Origin: Serendipita indica DSM 11827
Taxonomy: Eukaryota > Basidiomycota > Agaricomycetes > Sebacinales > Serendipitaceae
Assembly: GCA_910890315.1 (NCBI GenBank)
Contig: CAJVGD010000002.1
Location: forward strand, 2,480,001 to 2,544,000
DNA: 64,000 nt
Direction of reading: 5' to 3'
Positions 23,004 to 35,385 of the stretch are shown piece after piece; the stretch's first letter is position 1; each line of letters begins with the position of its first letter. The position numbers and the translations under genes are program-made. The notes beneath the pieces were generated by a model. It was not told where the DNA came from and searched no databases. It saw nothing but the letters and a program-made list of their open reading frames with translations.

Positions 23004-23172
23004 AGCCACATTGTGCCGCTCCGAGACTTGTTTGTATTTTGCGTCCTGCGGACGCGTTCTTTCTTTACTCCGGCCACTCCTTTTCATCCGTATACGCGTA
23101 ATAGAGTCAAGAATTTTACTGGTCAACAGAGTGTGAGATACGTGAGCCCAACTCGACTTTTGAACCCGACCC

Positions 23173-26149
23173 ATGCCGAAGCGTAAACGCGCCTCGAGCC
23201 CTGGAGCAAGCTTGACCAAGAGACCGCGAAGGTCTGATGAAGAAGATGAAGACGGTCATGGTACAGCGAGCTCTGCGGCACTGGGCATGCCAGAGTCCAG
23301 ATCAACGCGTCGAAAAACCATGGACACGTCAGTCACACCAGCGAAGAGAATGCGGGTAGAGGAGGATGTGGATGTGAATTCTGTAATACGCGTCGAGCAT
23401 GCGTCTGTCAAGAAACAGTACGGTCGTAGTGCCAGAAACTTGCGCGAGCAGGTGGCGAATCGCGGCAGGGCTAAATCAGAAGATAAAGAACAAGAGGAAG
23501 AGGAGGAAGGAAAGAAGGATACGCGTCGTACGAACGCTCAAGCTGCTACACCGTCCAAACACGTTGGTCGACGAGGGAGACCATCCGTCGCCAGTGCGAA
23601 ATCTGGTGCTGAGGAGGAGGAGCAGACGCAGAAGGAACAGATAGAAGAGATATCGCTCCCCAGGAATCCTGCTGGACGAACGCCGGTGCTAACGATTCCC
23701 GCATTATCCAGTACTAGCGCGTCAACTGGTAGAAAATCGCGACGTGGGACATGGTATTACGAGCCAGTTGAGACAGATGAAGAAAAGGAGACGCCATTGC
23801 CGACCAAACGGTCGTCTGCATTGCGCAAGTCTGAAGCGAGCGCCGATGCAGGGTCAAACTCTCGAAAGGGTCAAAATTCCAGCCAGGGAATCGATGTATT
23901 CGAGAGATCTTCGTCCCGGAACGATCAAGAGACTCCACGCAAAGCAATGGACGACATGAGGCGACGCACGCGCTCTCTTGCTTCTTCTGCACCTCCTAGT
24001 GACGACGAAGAAGAGACAAAGTCCCCGACAAAGAATGTCAAATCTGTCCGAAGACAGCCCTCCACCTTTACAACTCCGAAGCGCTCTTCCCGTCTATCCA
24101 GTGCTGCTTCTTCATCTGAAGCATCCAGTCCAGAAGAAGATAACTCGCAAGCCATACGTCGTCCTACAAGGCCGAGAAAGGGGCGTCAGTCGTATAATGC
24201 CAAAGTCCGAAGAGCACCTAGTCTGGATTTGCGGAGCGAGACATCGTCCGTTGTAGCTTCGGAGGACGCAGTCGCAAAGCATATGTACAGAAATGTGCCG
24301 GATACGGATACGGAGTACAGTAGCACCGAGGCCAATCTCACCCCGGCTTCGGTGAAAGCCTTTACACGCTCTTCGCCGCCAGTGATGGACCAGGGTAGTG
24401 ATGAGGAGATGGAGGTGGACGAGGACCGCAAAATAGTCCTCGATGAATCGATCCTTCCACTACAATCAGCCAGCCCAAGCAAGCATCCACTTGCCAAAAC
24501 ACTACCAGAGAACTTTCACCGATTTGTGCAGCCCCAGAAGATGGCGGTTCTACAAAAGTTGCACACGCCGGCGTACATCGAGGTGGCACCCGTGGCGAAT
24601 GGGGACCGGGCGATTGTTGAAGCGCCTCCGTTGCAGCAGCTTGAAGAGCTGTTGAAAGGAACCTGTGAGCGAGGTGAAGGGAACAGCTGTTTGTTGTTAG
24701 GACCACGAGGAAGTGGCAAGACACTAGTACGTAATTCGAGCACAGCAAAGCTTGACACTAGACTTATCACAACAGCTTCTAAATACCGCACTCAATGCCT
24801 GTACCAACAATCCTATCGTTGTGCGCCTTTCCGGTTACACTCAAACGACTGACCGGCTCGCCATGCAAGAGATAGCCTACCAACTGAACCACCAAACGGA
24901 CTCGGTCTTTAGTATTCCTGAAGAAGACCGCGAAGAAGGAGAGGCACCAGAGAATGACGAAATTGACTTTACGCCACCAGCGGCCTATCTCCCTACCCTT
25001 GTTTCTCAACTTACGACGTTGAAACGACCTGTAGTCGTTGTCCTCGATGCATTCGACCTCTTTATTTCACACCCTCGACAAGCGTTGCTCTATTGCTTGC
25101 TAGATACGGCCCAGGCATGCCGTGCGGGTGAAGGCAGGAATGGATTGCTCATCATCGGGCTATCATGTGTAGTCAACTGCCTCAACAACCTGGAAAAGCG
25201 CGTCAAGTCGCGTTTTTCGCATCGAATTCTCAAAGTGTGTAATCCCTCAACATTGGCGGAGTACCTAGAGATTGCGAAAACGCTTCTAAGTGTATCCCTC
25301 ACGCACGAGAGCGTCGAGTGCACGGCCAAGGATTTGGCAAAGTGGAACTTGCACTGGCGCAAATGCGTTGAAGTAGGCCTCCTTACATGTTAAGTCCTCA
25401 GTATTGATTTTGGTCTAGGAGTTTGTTGGCAGTTCGACCACGAAAAGGGCGTTTGTAGAACGATACGCCTTTAGGCGGGATATTGGACACCTTTGTCGAC
25501 TGTTGGTGAGCGGTTCATTCCACTACGTCAATTTCGAGCCTTACGAGTTGCAGACATCCGTCGTACAAGAGCTGAGCACGGACAGTCCATGGCTTTCCAA
25601 CTCTCGCCTACTCTTCACGAGTGAATCCTCTGGGCTTCCAGAACAATTTAGCTTTATGAACCGTATGTCTGCACCGTTCTTGACATATTGCATCTCATAA
25701 TATCGTGTCTAGGGCTACCGGATGCTGCGATGTGGGTCCTCGTCTCGCTCATCCATTGGGACACGGCAGGTCACGCGACTGTCAACCTTCGCATGGTACT
25801 AGACGCGTGCAACAAAGCGGCAATGTACCAGGACAGCATCCGCTTTGTCGTCTCCAACACTGGCGAAGCTCGCTCCGTCACGACGACGGCCGTCGCTCCT
25901 GCTCTCCTCCAAGCGGTAAGTAACATAGGCAATAATGAAAAATTTACTGATCCCGTCGCTGTTCAGGCATACGAGGACTTGATTTCGACTCGCGTTCTCC
26001 AGCCCTCCGCCTCGTCGGCGAACCAACGTTTCGAGTTTGTCAAGTACAAGCCCATGATCGACCGTGAGACATTGAAACGAGTCGTCGAAAAGAATGGGAA
26101 CACTGCAGTCAAAAACTGGCTCAAGAATGCAAGCGTCTTGAACGGATGA
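23173..26149 (+). CDS. ORC4: Origin recognition complex subunit 4
   Basis: The AAA+ subunit 4 of the origin recognition complex, which loads MCM helicases on DNA. Exon 1 (23173-24726) codes a 400-residue basic, disordered extension with an AT-hook-like core GRRGRPS and RPRKGRQSY, then VQPQKMAVLQKLH and Walker A GPRGSGKT. A 49-nt intron leads into exon 2 (24776-25372) with LEKRVKSRFSHRIL, a strong ORC4 signature. Walker B reads VVVVLDAFDLF; in human ORC4 it is LDEFDLF, so the acidic Glu is Ala here. Later exons give the winged-helix C-terminus, with introns at about 25373-25419, 25506-25553 (48 nt, no stop), 25660-25711 and 25916-25966. Stop is at 26147-26149. S. pombe Orc4 also carries AT-hooks on an N-terminal extension. 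Confidence 0.93.
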
Positions 26150-26439
26150 GTAGCGACACTTTTTTTTTTTTAGATATATGTCAATTTATAACCTTGTATC
26201 TCTAATCTTACTGTATAGATGTATCGCACGAATAGAGAGTTGATATTACGACGAAAGGAATAACGACAAGACGAGGTTGCTGCTAGACATCTACAAGTAC
26301 ACAAGAAATCGGATAAACATCTAAGACACGAGTGTCCGTGTGCGGAGACTCCGCACTCTATACCAAGAAACGGTCTGGTTACAAATGGCAAACAAAGAAG
26401 AGAAAAGGGGGGAAAATTGGAAACGAGGTCGAATCGTTT

Positions 26440-29400
26440 TCATCGTCGTAACTTGCTGAGCTTCCTACCCATCCGTTCGAATGGATTAGGGAATAAAGAC
26501 GTAGACTGGGCGGGCATAGTATACTGTGGATAGGCCGGGATCTCGGGGTCGGGGATCGTCGGTGGAGGTGCCCAATCCGCACGGTCGCGCGAGCGTGAGC
26601 GACGGCGGAGTTTGGCACCCCCCTCGGAAATGGCGCGCGGGCGACGGAGGCATACGGGTGTCGAGACGGGCATATCTTCTTCTAGTTCAACATGGGTGGC
26701 GGGCATACGGGTGTTGCGGCCTAGGATCCGGGCGCGCGATTGTTCTTCGGCGGCGGCAAGCGCCTTTGTCTTTGCGGCATAATTCTAGAGATGAGCAGTC
26801 AGAGGTGACACTGGTTGGGAAGGATTCGGAGCGTACCTCGCGATACTCGGGAAATTTGGGAGTACCATCCTCGTGTACATAACGCTTATAAACATCCTAG
26901 GCACAGTCAGCTACGAGGTCCAATTTTACTTTTAAAGACTCACTTGAGGAATAAGTTCTGGGTGATTGACAGCATCATAACGACCCTCATCAACCCATTT
27001 ACCACCAAACGGATCGGGCACCGTAATCAACCCACTCCGCCTTCGACGATCAGGAACATCGGATTCTTGAAGCCAAGGAATCTGCTTGGGTCCACGGACG
27101 ACAGAATCCGTGCTATTGCTTCTCCTCCGGATCCGCCTTCGCCCACCGGCAGCCTGCGAAGGCTTGTCGACGCCATCATCATCCGGCACCGCAAACTTGA
27201 TCCTCTTCGACGACTCGTTCCGCCCAAACGTGTCGTCGTCGCCCGTCTGCAAGATGGGACGGAGGTGAAGGTTTGGAAGGGAGATGGAGGGCAGTGGGTA
27301 GAGGATATCCTCATCCTCAGAGTCGACACGGGCAGCATAGATGGAGTTTCTATGTCCATTCAACGAACGCGAGGAACGACGTGACGGTGGTGCCTCTGGA
27401 TAAGGTGCCCATTTGCTCGGATCATCGTCATCGCTGCTGTAATAGTCTGGGTTGACAAACGACGGTTCTGGTGGCGCAAACGTCCTCTGATTGCGAAGAG
27501 GCGTTGAAGGCGGTGGGTCCGACCGTGTGTGGACATGGTATGGTCTGGGAGGACCTTGCGGCTCATGAGCAGGTGCATACTGAGGGAAAGGAATAGGAGC
27601 CTGAGGTGCCTGAGGCAGCTGAGACGCGCGTCGAGAGGGAGGTTGCTGAGCGGAGGTGCTTTGGACGATGACCGGTTGAACCTGCGGCGGTTGCGCAAGC
27701 GGCGTTGGAACAGTCAGCGTGCGAGGATACCTATTACGCGTAGGAGGTGGGATTTTGGGCACCTTGAACGGACCCGGCGTCCCCGTGACAGACGGCGATG
27801 GGACAGGCGCGTCGGTCAACGAGACACGAGGGAGATGCGAGTAGCGCATCGGTTGGCTCGGACCGGCCATTTCTCGATTAGGCGCAGGCACGGGAAGGGA
27901 CTGATGCTTTGGGACTGGCGCCACAGCGGGCTCCGCGATAGGCACCATGGTTATCGTCGGTCCGTCCGAGTCGAGCGTCATTTGCTCTTGCGAGGGGGTG
28001 GAATTGAGCGTGGTCGAAGAGGCAATGGAAGAATTGGTCGACCTTCGAGAGGACGGGGCCGCAACGGGGGGTTCAGGCATCATTACAACTTGTGGGGCTA
28101 CGGGCACACTCGCCATAGAGTCCAGTCCAAAGTCACTTGTGACATTGACGACGCGTAGCGGGGGTCTCTCGCCGAGGTCTTCCAACGCGTCGGCGGGGAA
28201 GATGATGAGGGGTTGGAGGGGCATGGGCGCTGGACGATGACGGGCTGGGGATGGTGGTACAATGTCGATGGCTGGTAGTTCTACCTCTGTATTAGCGGCC
28301 TGCTCCTGCGAGACAACGGCAGGGCAGACTCTGTCTTGTACGCTTGATGGAGATTGTTTGAGGAAATGGTGCGTGCCAGAATCTCAGCGCGCTCATTAAC
28401 ATGAGCAGTCGGCTCGGGCGTTGTCGGTTTGGATGGCATGAGGGTGGCAGCGGGCATAACTGAGCGGTCGATAGATACAGCAGATGCAGATGGATGCTTG
28501 GATAATTCATGGGTATCAACAATGTCTTTGGGTGGTGGCGTTGGCGGCCGCTGGTCAGGCGATGGCGGACTCGTGATTGGTGAGCGTTCTGGCGGTGGAC
28601 CAGCAGAAATGGGCGACGCAGGCGTGGGTGCAGAAACTGGCTTCCAGACGGGTCTGTTGGAGACGGTAGAAAGCTTGGAGGTACGCCTCGGAATGTCAAT
28701 GGGCGCGAGTCGGGACGCTCTTGCGCCGGTAGTCGTTCGGACATTGACAGAGTTGCGGGGCGACATTGCAGAGTCTCGATGATCGGCTGGAGGCATCAGA
28801 GCGAGGTCAAGGCCGATTACAGGCGGCGACAGAACGGATGTAGTCGACACCGGTTTGGCCTGTAGACTCGTGCGTTGCGGGCGGGGCACCGCTTTGGCTG
28901 AACCAGGCAAAGGCAGAGGCGGCTTGCTTGCTGAGCGAGTAGCGGCTGCAAGTGGGAGTGGGATACGAACAGTAGATGCTGGAGAAAATATGCCATGGGC
29001 GACCTTGTCGTACTGGACAGAGGCGGGGGAACGATACTGCAAGAGTTGCATCGACGCTTGCTGGGCCGACATGGGTGTTGAAATATTTGAAAATTTGGAG
29101 ATATGAGTTGAATGAGTATACACTTTAGCGTCGACTGGTTTCTTCACCAGGGCTTTGCTCGTCGGCGTCGGCAGCGGGACGAGTGGCAGGCTGGTTTCTG
29201 CTGGAGACTCGTCGTCGTCGTCAGAGCTGGTCGAAAGGGTTGAAATTGAATCCTGTTCAACGTCTGCAGGCGTCCTCCAAGGAATAAAGTCGGGCTCTGG
29301 CGACGCTGTGCGAGCTGGTGGAATCCAAAGTTGAAAGGAAGCCGGCGTCGCGGGTGGTTGCGCAGACTTTTGGAGAGCGTCTACCGTTGCTTTTGGAGTT

Positions 29401-29612
29401 TGGACTAGACGTGGATTTTGCTTGATGGTCGTCTGGAATCGGTCCAAAACACAGTGGTCAGCCGCTAATTTGCCAGCAGAAAATCGAGAAAATTAAGAAA
29501 AGGCCAAACATACATTAGGATGGGAAGTAATATGATTTTGAGCAGGAGATTGGACGTAAACGGGCCATCCAGCTGTTTGACGGGCGGGGGTAGAATAGGG
29601 GGAAAATGCCAT
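26440..29612 (-). CDS. Pro/Ser-rich disordered protein, unknown function
   Basis: This long gene has at least five exons. Exon 1 (29612-29514) starts MAFSPYSTPARQTAGWPVY and joins TTIKQNPRLVQTPKATV at 29432, which keeps the frame. The next exon (to about 28300) is rich in Pro, Ser and Thr; a later one (28290-26940) begins near EQAANTEVELPAID. The C-terminal part is better conserved in look: VPDPFGGKWVDEGRYDAVN, a Lys/Tyr-rich segment with PKFPEYRE, and the end NPFERMGRKLSKLRR. No domain is recognised. The splice joining about 28400 to 28316 is uncertain. The product would be about 950 residues. Confidence 0.6.
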
Positions 29613-30076
29613 TTTGGTGTACTGGAGAATGACTGGACGCTGATGCTGCTGGAATCGACAGGACAAACGCTGTCCTGCAGCAAAGACGGGATAAACACCT
29701 GGGAGCTTTTACGTGGTCGCGGGTCAAGATGTGTACAGCGCAGCCAATGTGACGGCCAAACCCGCAGATTCACAAAAGAGTACACGAATTGATTCGGGAA
29801 TAGACAGAGAACACTGGGGATGAACAGAGCAGTGGCTATTCAGTTCTCATTGTTCCAGCGGCTACACGGCCAGCAGCACTAGAATCCCATTGGACATTTG
29901 GAGATTTGTTTGGGAAACGCGCTGGACGCGTGCATCTCGCCTCACCACCCGATTGATGGTCCTGGTCGCCAGAATTCCAGCATTCTCGACAGTCTCAGGG
30001 TTAACCCCTCCGGCTATTCCTTATGACGTCGAGTTGCAATCGAAAGAATAGATTCAGATCACAGAGGTTGTACATC
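29613..30076. other. Intergenic region, 464 bp
   Basis: Promoter of the Pro/Ser-rich gene and 3' flank of the next minus-strand gene. I see nothing else in it. Confidence 0.5.
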
Positions 30077-30747
30077 TCAAATAAACTTGGACTGCCAGAC
30101 GACGTCCGCATTCCTCGCAGCCTGGGCGCCTGCTTTGCCATAGACGGATGCAGTGACTATAGTAGATTAATAACAGCGCCAGCAATACAAAACGTATTAC
30201 TTACTGTTCTTGAGTGAGCCTACCATTTGTACCCGTGCTGCAAAGTCCCTGGTTGCAATCGCTGGATCCATGACATTCTGCAGCCCACGGACAATCCCAT
30301 CCCCGACCGCCTGCTTGTGCGTCGTGTCCCCAATCGCATTAAGTGCAGTTGTGAGCTTTTCAGAGAGTGTCCGCAGAGCCATTGCAGCCGATATCGCATC
30401 CGACTTGCTAAACTCAAAGATCATGTTGATCAGCCCGCCCACCAGCACAGGGACTTCATCTGAACATCGGTTGACTACAGTCCCCGGGAAATGCCTGTCC
30501 AGAATGCTCTACACAGTCGTCAGAATGGCCCATCGAGCCCCCGACGCAGTTCTCGTCCACTCACCAATGTAGTTCGATAGTCAATCCCATTCTCTGCCTT
30601 TCCATTCGCAATCCACACTCCAATCTGATCCATTCCAGTGTAGATATCCGCCCGGAGTTGTGCGGGCGTCGCTCCCTTGGAATCGCCAGCAGCTCCCTGG
30701 CCCGTCGTGTTGCCACTCGTAAACCCGTCGAGAAAACTCTTGAACAT
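30077..30747 (-). CDS. Small helical protein, unknown function
   Basis: Three exons give about 180 residues. Exon 1 starts MFKSFLDGFTSGNTTGQG and ends IDYRTTL; a GTGAGT...TGTAG intron joins SILDRHFPGTVVNRCSDE. The last intron ends at about 30163 and leads to VTASVYGKAGAQAARNAD and the end VWQSKFI. The body looks all-helical, with FEFSKSDAISAAMALRTL and TTALNAIGDTTHKQAVG. No signal peptide or known domain is seen. A TATA box stands about 50 bp before the ATG. Confidence 0.6.
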
Positions 30748-31172
30748 GTCCGTGTATGGAGATCAAATCCGATGAGGAAAAAGTCCACAATCTTTTATAT
30801 CTCCAGGTTCCCAGTCGGCGTCTCCCAGCTAAGCAAGAGGCGCGCTGCAAACAAACCGGTCGATGTTGGTTGCCTCTCACGACTTTTTGTAAATCCGCCC
30901 ACGTGTATGGAATCTCGGTCGCCTTCCCAGCCAAGTCCGCTCTGGCCTCGCGGTCACCACGCCCGAATATATTCAGTTCGCTCGAAAAGGGCTATCGTCT
31001 GGGGATCAAAACGGATAAATTAGGTATCTAATCTCGACAATTGGGGGTGTACAAATAAAGAAGAATGACGCAATGGTACAAGGTCAGAGTACAAAGACGA
31101 GGTCGGGCAATGCAACAGCAGGGCAAACAAAAATACTTGACAAGAGAAGGAAGAGGGCACCCGAACCTGCAA
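30748..31172. other. Intergenic region, 425 bp
   Basis: Apart from the TATA box, I see only short open frames without support. It separates two minus-strand genes. Confidence 0.5.
30794..30799 (-). promoter_or_regulatory. TATA box of small helical protein gene
   Basis: GATATAAAAG reads on the minus strand 47-52 bases before the ATG at 30747, a usual distance when the leader is very short. Confidence 0.45.
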
Positions 31173-32260
31173 TCATAAACTCGAGGCTTTCGAGTGCTGG
31201 AGCACCTGGCTCGCCTGCTTGTACACGGCACACTTTCGCAACTGGAGGCTGCCCCTCTGAGCAACCTTGTGTCGGTTCTGCTCCGATGAGCTGTTATCCA
31301 TGCCTCGGAGCCACTGATACGCCAATTCGGGATCCCCACTTTGGTTCAGACGGACCCATTGCGTTGTCCGTCGAGCCACCCGTCGCGCGCGATCCTCAAT
31401 GTCTTCCCAATGATTGTCAAACAGCTGGCACTGCTGTGAATACAGCACGACATTTGGGTGCATCTTGACAAGCATTCGCGCACGTGGATCCTGTGGGTTC
31501 GACACCGTCCGTGCCACCTCTTGCGTGTACTGATTCACGAGCTGGACAGGCACCTTTTCAAACGGTGGTGGGAGAACACGCTGTGTAAAGTCGGTGAGAA
31601 ACTGGGAACGGAAAATGGCTTGCGCGACAGTGTTATTATCGTTGTTGGTCGGAGAGTCGGTGCGTCTGATCGCTTCAGTCGAACACGGCCTCTTGATAGG
31701 CTGTTGCTGCTGGTGGCATACTCCTCCTATTCCTCCACCACCGCCGGCCTGCGAGTAAGCGGAGCTACTGAGATGATCGACAGGGGCTCCAGCCGGTGTG
31801 GTAGCGGCATGTTCCAGACGAGCGCGGTGGTTCCGTGAGATCTCGTCTCCTACCGCACATCCTGTTCGGTCCAGACAGTCTCAGCCTCGACGCGTTCTGG
31901 AGGTGAGAGCAAGCATTACCTGGTTGCGAAAACGTCAACCCTGGTGGTTGGTTGAGCGACAAACGTCGCGCTTGCAAGATGATTTCCTCGTCTGAATCTA
32001 CCCAAACAGTTTAGGTTTCGGGCCCTAGGACAGAAAGCCAGCCCACCAGTCGTATCCTCCTCGTCAACTGCGTGTCCTATTAGCAAAGAGTTTTGCGCAG
32101 AATACAGAGTAGAACACGTACAGATCACTTCGTCGGGCTCAAGCTCGACGACAAGAGCCTCGCGAACTTGGCCCTCTGCTTTCAGGCCGTTGTCGCGTGC
32201 TGAATGTGGGGAAGCTGTCGGGCTTCGACCTTGGAGGTTCATGTCCTTTGCTGACACCAT
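31173..32260 (-). CDS. Conserved-looking protein of unknown function
   Basis: Four exons were placed by frame: 32260-32122, 32067-32047 (21 nt), 31997-31920 and 31861-31173. The start MVSAKDMNLQGRSPTAS is followed by an acidic stretch (VVELEPDEVIFDEEDTTD), a segment SDEEIILQARRLSLNQPPG, and a Gly-rich linker. The C-terminal part is folded in look, with FRSQFLTDFTQRVLPPPFE, VPVQLVNQYTQEVAR and QLFDNHWEDIEDRARRVARR. The total is about 308 residues. I do not recognise the family; a role in an RNA or chromatin complex would be a guess. Confidence 0.6.
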
Positions 32261-32511
32261 GCTCGTGGGTAATGTTGGGAGAAATTCAGGAAATGTTTTT
32301 CGTCGATGACGCCTCCAGGTTCCAAGGTGAGGCAGGCCAGGTGTAAACCACACCTCGGTTTGGCCACCGGTCTCGGTTCCAGCCTAAAGTTCGGGAAGCA
32401 TCTCTATGCATGTCCGATAAGCCTTGATAGGACACTGCAGTTTCATGAATACGCAAATACATTTATTGGCAGTCTACCGGTCATGAGATCTCTCTTTAGT
32501 GTCCGTCATAT

Positions 32512-33662
32512 CTATGCCTTGGTCTTCTCCAACGGTGTATCACGGAGAAGATACCCTGGGTGAAGAATATTGAATATAAATGTGCAGAGCACGATCGGCA
32601 TTCCATCGAGCAAGTTGAATAGGCTTTGGTTGGTGATGATCCGACCAGTCCACCCGTCCTGGAGTTCGACAGTCCTAGATCCGAGGTCAGCCTTGCACTG
32701 GGCAAGCACGATATTCTCACCTGTATCCGCCTCGGATCAAGAGGAAGATTGTATTGAGCACGAGCGCAAGTACCATGAGCTTGACGTTTCGTTCCAGAGT
32801 GGGACGCTCCAAGGTCGTCTGCTCATCCAGACGAGTATCGCTACTAGTGCTCCTCTTCAATGTCAACTTGCGCGTGGGCTTGTCGAGAAAGTATCGAACG
32901 AGAAAGTCGGCGCCCAGAATCACGTAGATGCCCAAGGCAACTGATGAGCGGTCAGCAATAGCCCAGTGACCGACGAAGAATGTGTACGTACTAATCTGCG
33001 TGACGATACCGTAGAGCATGATGTCTCCTCCAGGTTCTGGATCGCCGCCCGTCTCCGCAGCTTGACTGGCCCTTGCCCCTCCAATGGCTTGAATAACAAG
33101 ACTGATAGTGTCCAGGGTAATGAAAATAATAAGATCTGCAGAAGAGCGTCAGCACTCTAGAGATATCAAGCACCCAGCGTCCTTACACCATGTCGGCGTC
33201 AACCAGCTATACCGATAGCCAAGACGGTCGATGATTCTCCCGAGAATAGTAAAGTTGGCAGCACTCATAAACGATGGGCTGATGATAGTGGTCGTGATTT
33301 GCATGAGGAAAGGGGTGAGCAGAGATGGGTTTTTCGAGCTCCATAGACGACCCGACCTAAACCCTGGGTGAGCTCTCATTCTCATTCAAAACGATAGACC
33401 GATGCGCACCATCCTAGGACCTCCCCGAGGCAACCAATGACCTAAAAAAGTCACATGAGAAACCTGCGCGTGTAGTCTCAAACAAGCGTACCATCGTGGG
33501 GATCATCCAGTAAACACGCCAGCGAAGAGCCTGAGCGAGGTGTATTATGCCCGACACCCCGAACAGTGCAACGAAGAGCCCACATATCCACATCGTCGGA
33601 ACGTAGCCGTACGGCGTGCGTGGATACGGCATGGGAGGGATCATCGTTGTGTTGGTCGCCAT
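32512..33662 (-). CDS. RTA1-like lipid-translocating membrane protein
   Basis: This is a seven-helix membrane protein of the fungal RTA1 family (RTA1, RSB1 and relatives), which act in resistance to lipid-like toxins and in lipid movement at the plasma membrane. Exons give PYGYVPTMWICGLFVALFG near the N-terminus, then LLTPFLMQITTTIISPSF, FTILGRIIDRLGYRYSWL, the segment IITLDTISLVIQAIGGARAS and IRGGYRTVELQDGWTG, all family marks. The end is FIFNILHPGYLLRDTPLE and a Lys tail. The ATG at 33662 gives a short polar N-terminus with NTT, a possible glycosylation site. Upstream in-frame codons are not ATG. Confidence 0.88.
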
Positions 33663-34470
33663 GTCTCCAAAAGTCGTCTGTGGCACCAGATGTCGAGTTT
33701 GAGAGAGGAGTGGTGTCCCAAGATTGTCGAGCGTCGACTGGTTTTATGTTCATCTCGAAAGTCTGACGCGCAGTAAGCGATCGGCAAGGCCGCGGTCTCG
33801 CGGTCCCAGATCGGTAGAACGTGTGACGAGTGAATAGTTAGGTCCACAGAATATGGTCTTAGGTGCCGGTCTCGGTAGTCCGAGGCCTCGGGGTTGGGAC
33901 TGCGGACGCTGCGTCAGGCCACAGCCTCGGTAGGCACCCATATTTGATACCCTGTTGACCCTTGATAGTTGACGAAAGACACCCAATAGAAGCGACCCCT
34001 CGAGTCTGCCCACGCCTTGTTCTGGTCGGAGCAATATTTGCATGGACCCTTTCATTATGCCCCTGGAATTCAGCGTCTTTGCCATCGAGTCTTCTTGTTA
34101 CTCAACCATCCGCAACTTGGCTAGGCCTGGGTAGGCGGGTCAACACCGGGCCATGACGCAAGAATGGCTGGTTGCAGGACAGTCATTTCGGGAGTATAGT
34201 AGCAGGATTTATAACTGACCCACAGCCTGTGATGGCCGCAACCAATCCAGACGTGGGCGTTGTTAGGATGAAGTGGCCAACTGCCAGCATGAACAAAGAG
34301 ATTATGAGTCAGAGTTAATATCATTCGACGAGAGGAGGGGATGCTGGGATAGAAGCCTGGATTACTCACAGATCACGCCAACCTCCTGGTTTGATTAACC
34401 AGCCCATCCATACTATAAAAGTATTTCTCTCCCCGGCAACGCCCCTCTATCCCTAACATGTACCAAAACC
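33663..34470. other. Divergent intergenic region, 808 bp
   Basis: This is the second longest spacer in the window. It is GC-rich between 33780 and 33960 with a short palindrome (CCGAGGCCTCGG near 33878), and then more mixed. Open frames here are short and have no recognisable product. A TATA box stands near its right end. Confidence 0.5.
34414..34420 (+). promoter_or_regulatory. TATA box before RBR-like gene 1
   Basis: ACTATAAAAGT stands about 50 bp before the ATG at 34471. Confidence 0.5.
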
Positions 34471-35363
34471 ATGTCAGTTGAAGAAACCAGCGTATCAGTC
34501 GATCTAGTATCCTGCATCGTCTGCAGAGAGGAAACAAACGCAATACCACCCGAGGCGCCGACACCCAATTGCACGCACCGTCCCGAAGTTGCATAGAATG
34601 TCTCCAGAAGACGGTAAAAGGCGCATTGGAACGAAATGTAATGGTGCTTTGCCCGAGTGTGTGTTGCCGAAGAGAGTTTACATACCAAGAGTTGAAGAAA
34701 TGGGCAATAGATGAAGTCTTCGCTCAGTAAGGACCCTCATGCATAGCCCAATGATGGTTTAGGCTGACTTTCTAGACATGAGCGGGGTGTACTGCGTCGA
34801 ACCTTGAGCGACAAATGATATTTATCCTCAACCAACCCTAGACCGTGCACCGATAGTCAAGTGTCACCATTGCGGCACTCAACAGTGCTTTCGTCACAAC
34901 GTTCCATGGCACACCGACCAGACGTGCGAGCAATTCGACAGAGACGGCGGTCGGACCCTCTTCTATCACTTGCGTGAAGATGTCAAGAGCAAATGGTATA
35001 TGAAAAAGCGAGTAAAGAGGTGTCCAGAATGTCGTAGACCCGTGAGTGTACTCATGTTACGAGGACCTATGGCTAAGATCCTAGATTATCAAAGAGGAGG
35101 GATGCGATCTCGTCGTATGTCGTTGTGGATGCAAATTGTGAGTATGAATCCATATTCTACTTGTTAAATCCACTAAGCGACGCAGCTGCTATCTTTGCGG
35201 AGTGTCCATGCATACCGTTTATGCGTCTGGGAATCACAGGCACAAGCGTAGATGTCTTCATTGGAGACCTAAACGTCGCCACGGAGATACCGGGCCCAGA
35301 TGGTGGGAATTTTGGAAGGCAGGCTACTTGCGTCGGGCGCGGTGGGGTCCAAACAGTTACTAA
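34471..35363 (+). pseudogene. RBR (RING-IBR-Rcat) ubiquitin ligase-like gene, probably broken
   Basis: The start MSVEETSVSVDLVSCIVC begins a RING1 (CIVC ... NCTH ... CIECL). Between CTHRPEV and CIECL the frame slips by one base near 34588-34591. After an intron at 34727-34775 the frame reads ERGVLRRTLSDK and then meets TGA at 34816. The IBR lies in another frame (VKCHHCGTQQCFRHN, DQTCEQFD). A splice at 34787-34841 would mend the frame but leaves an 11-nt exon and removes the linker. Introns at 35042-35084 and 35138-35185 lead to a full Rcat: CPECRRPIIKEEGCD, CRCGCKFCYLCG, with the likely catalytic Cys in EEGCD. It is therefore either a decayed copy or a gene with assembly errors. A second RBR gene is 1.3 kb downstream. 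Confidence 0.7.
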
Positions 35364-35385
35364 ACTGTGACCTTGCCTAGTCTTT

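Noticed and set aside
30581-30934. 117-residue minus-strand frame starting MAGKATEIPYTWADLQ
   Set aside because: It overlaps the TATA box and first exon of the small helical gene in another frame and shows no domain.
33663-34470. Possible transposon or extra gene in the 808-bp spacer
   Set aside because: No terminal repeats, target-site duplication or protein similarity could be seen.
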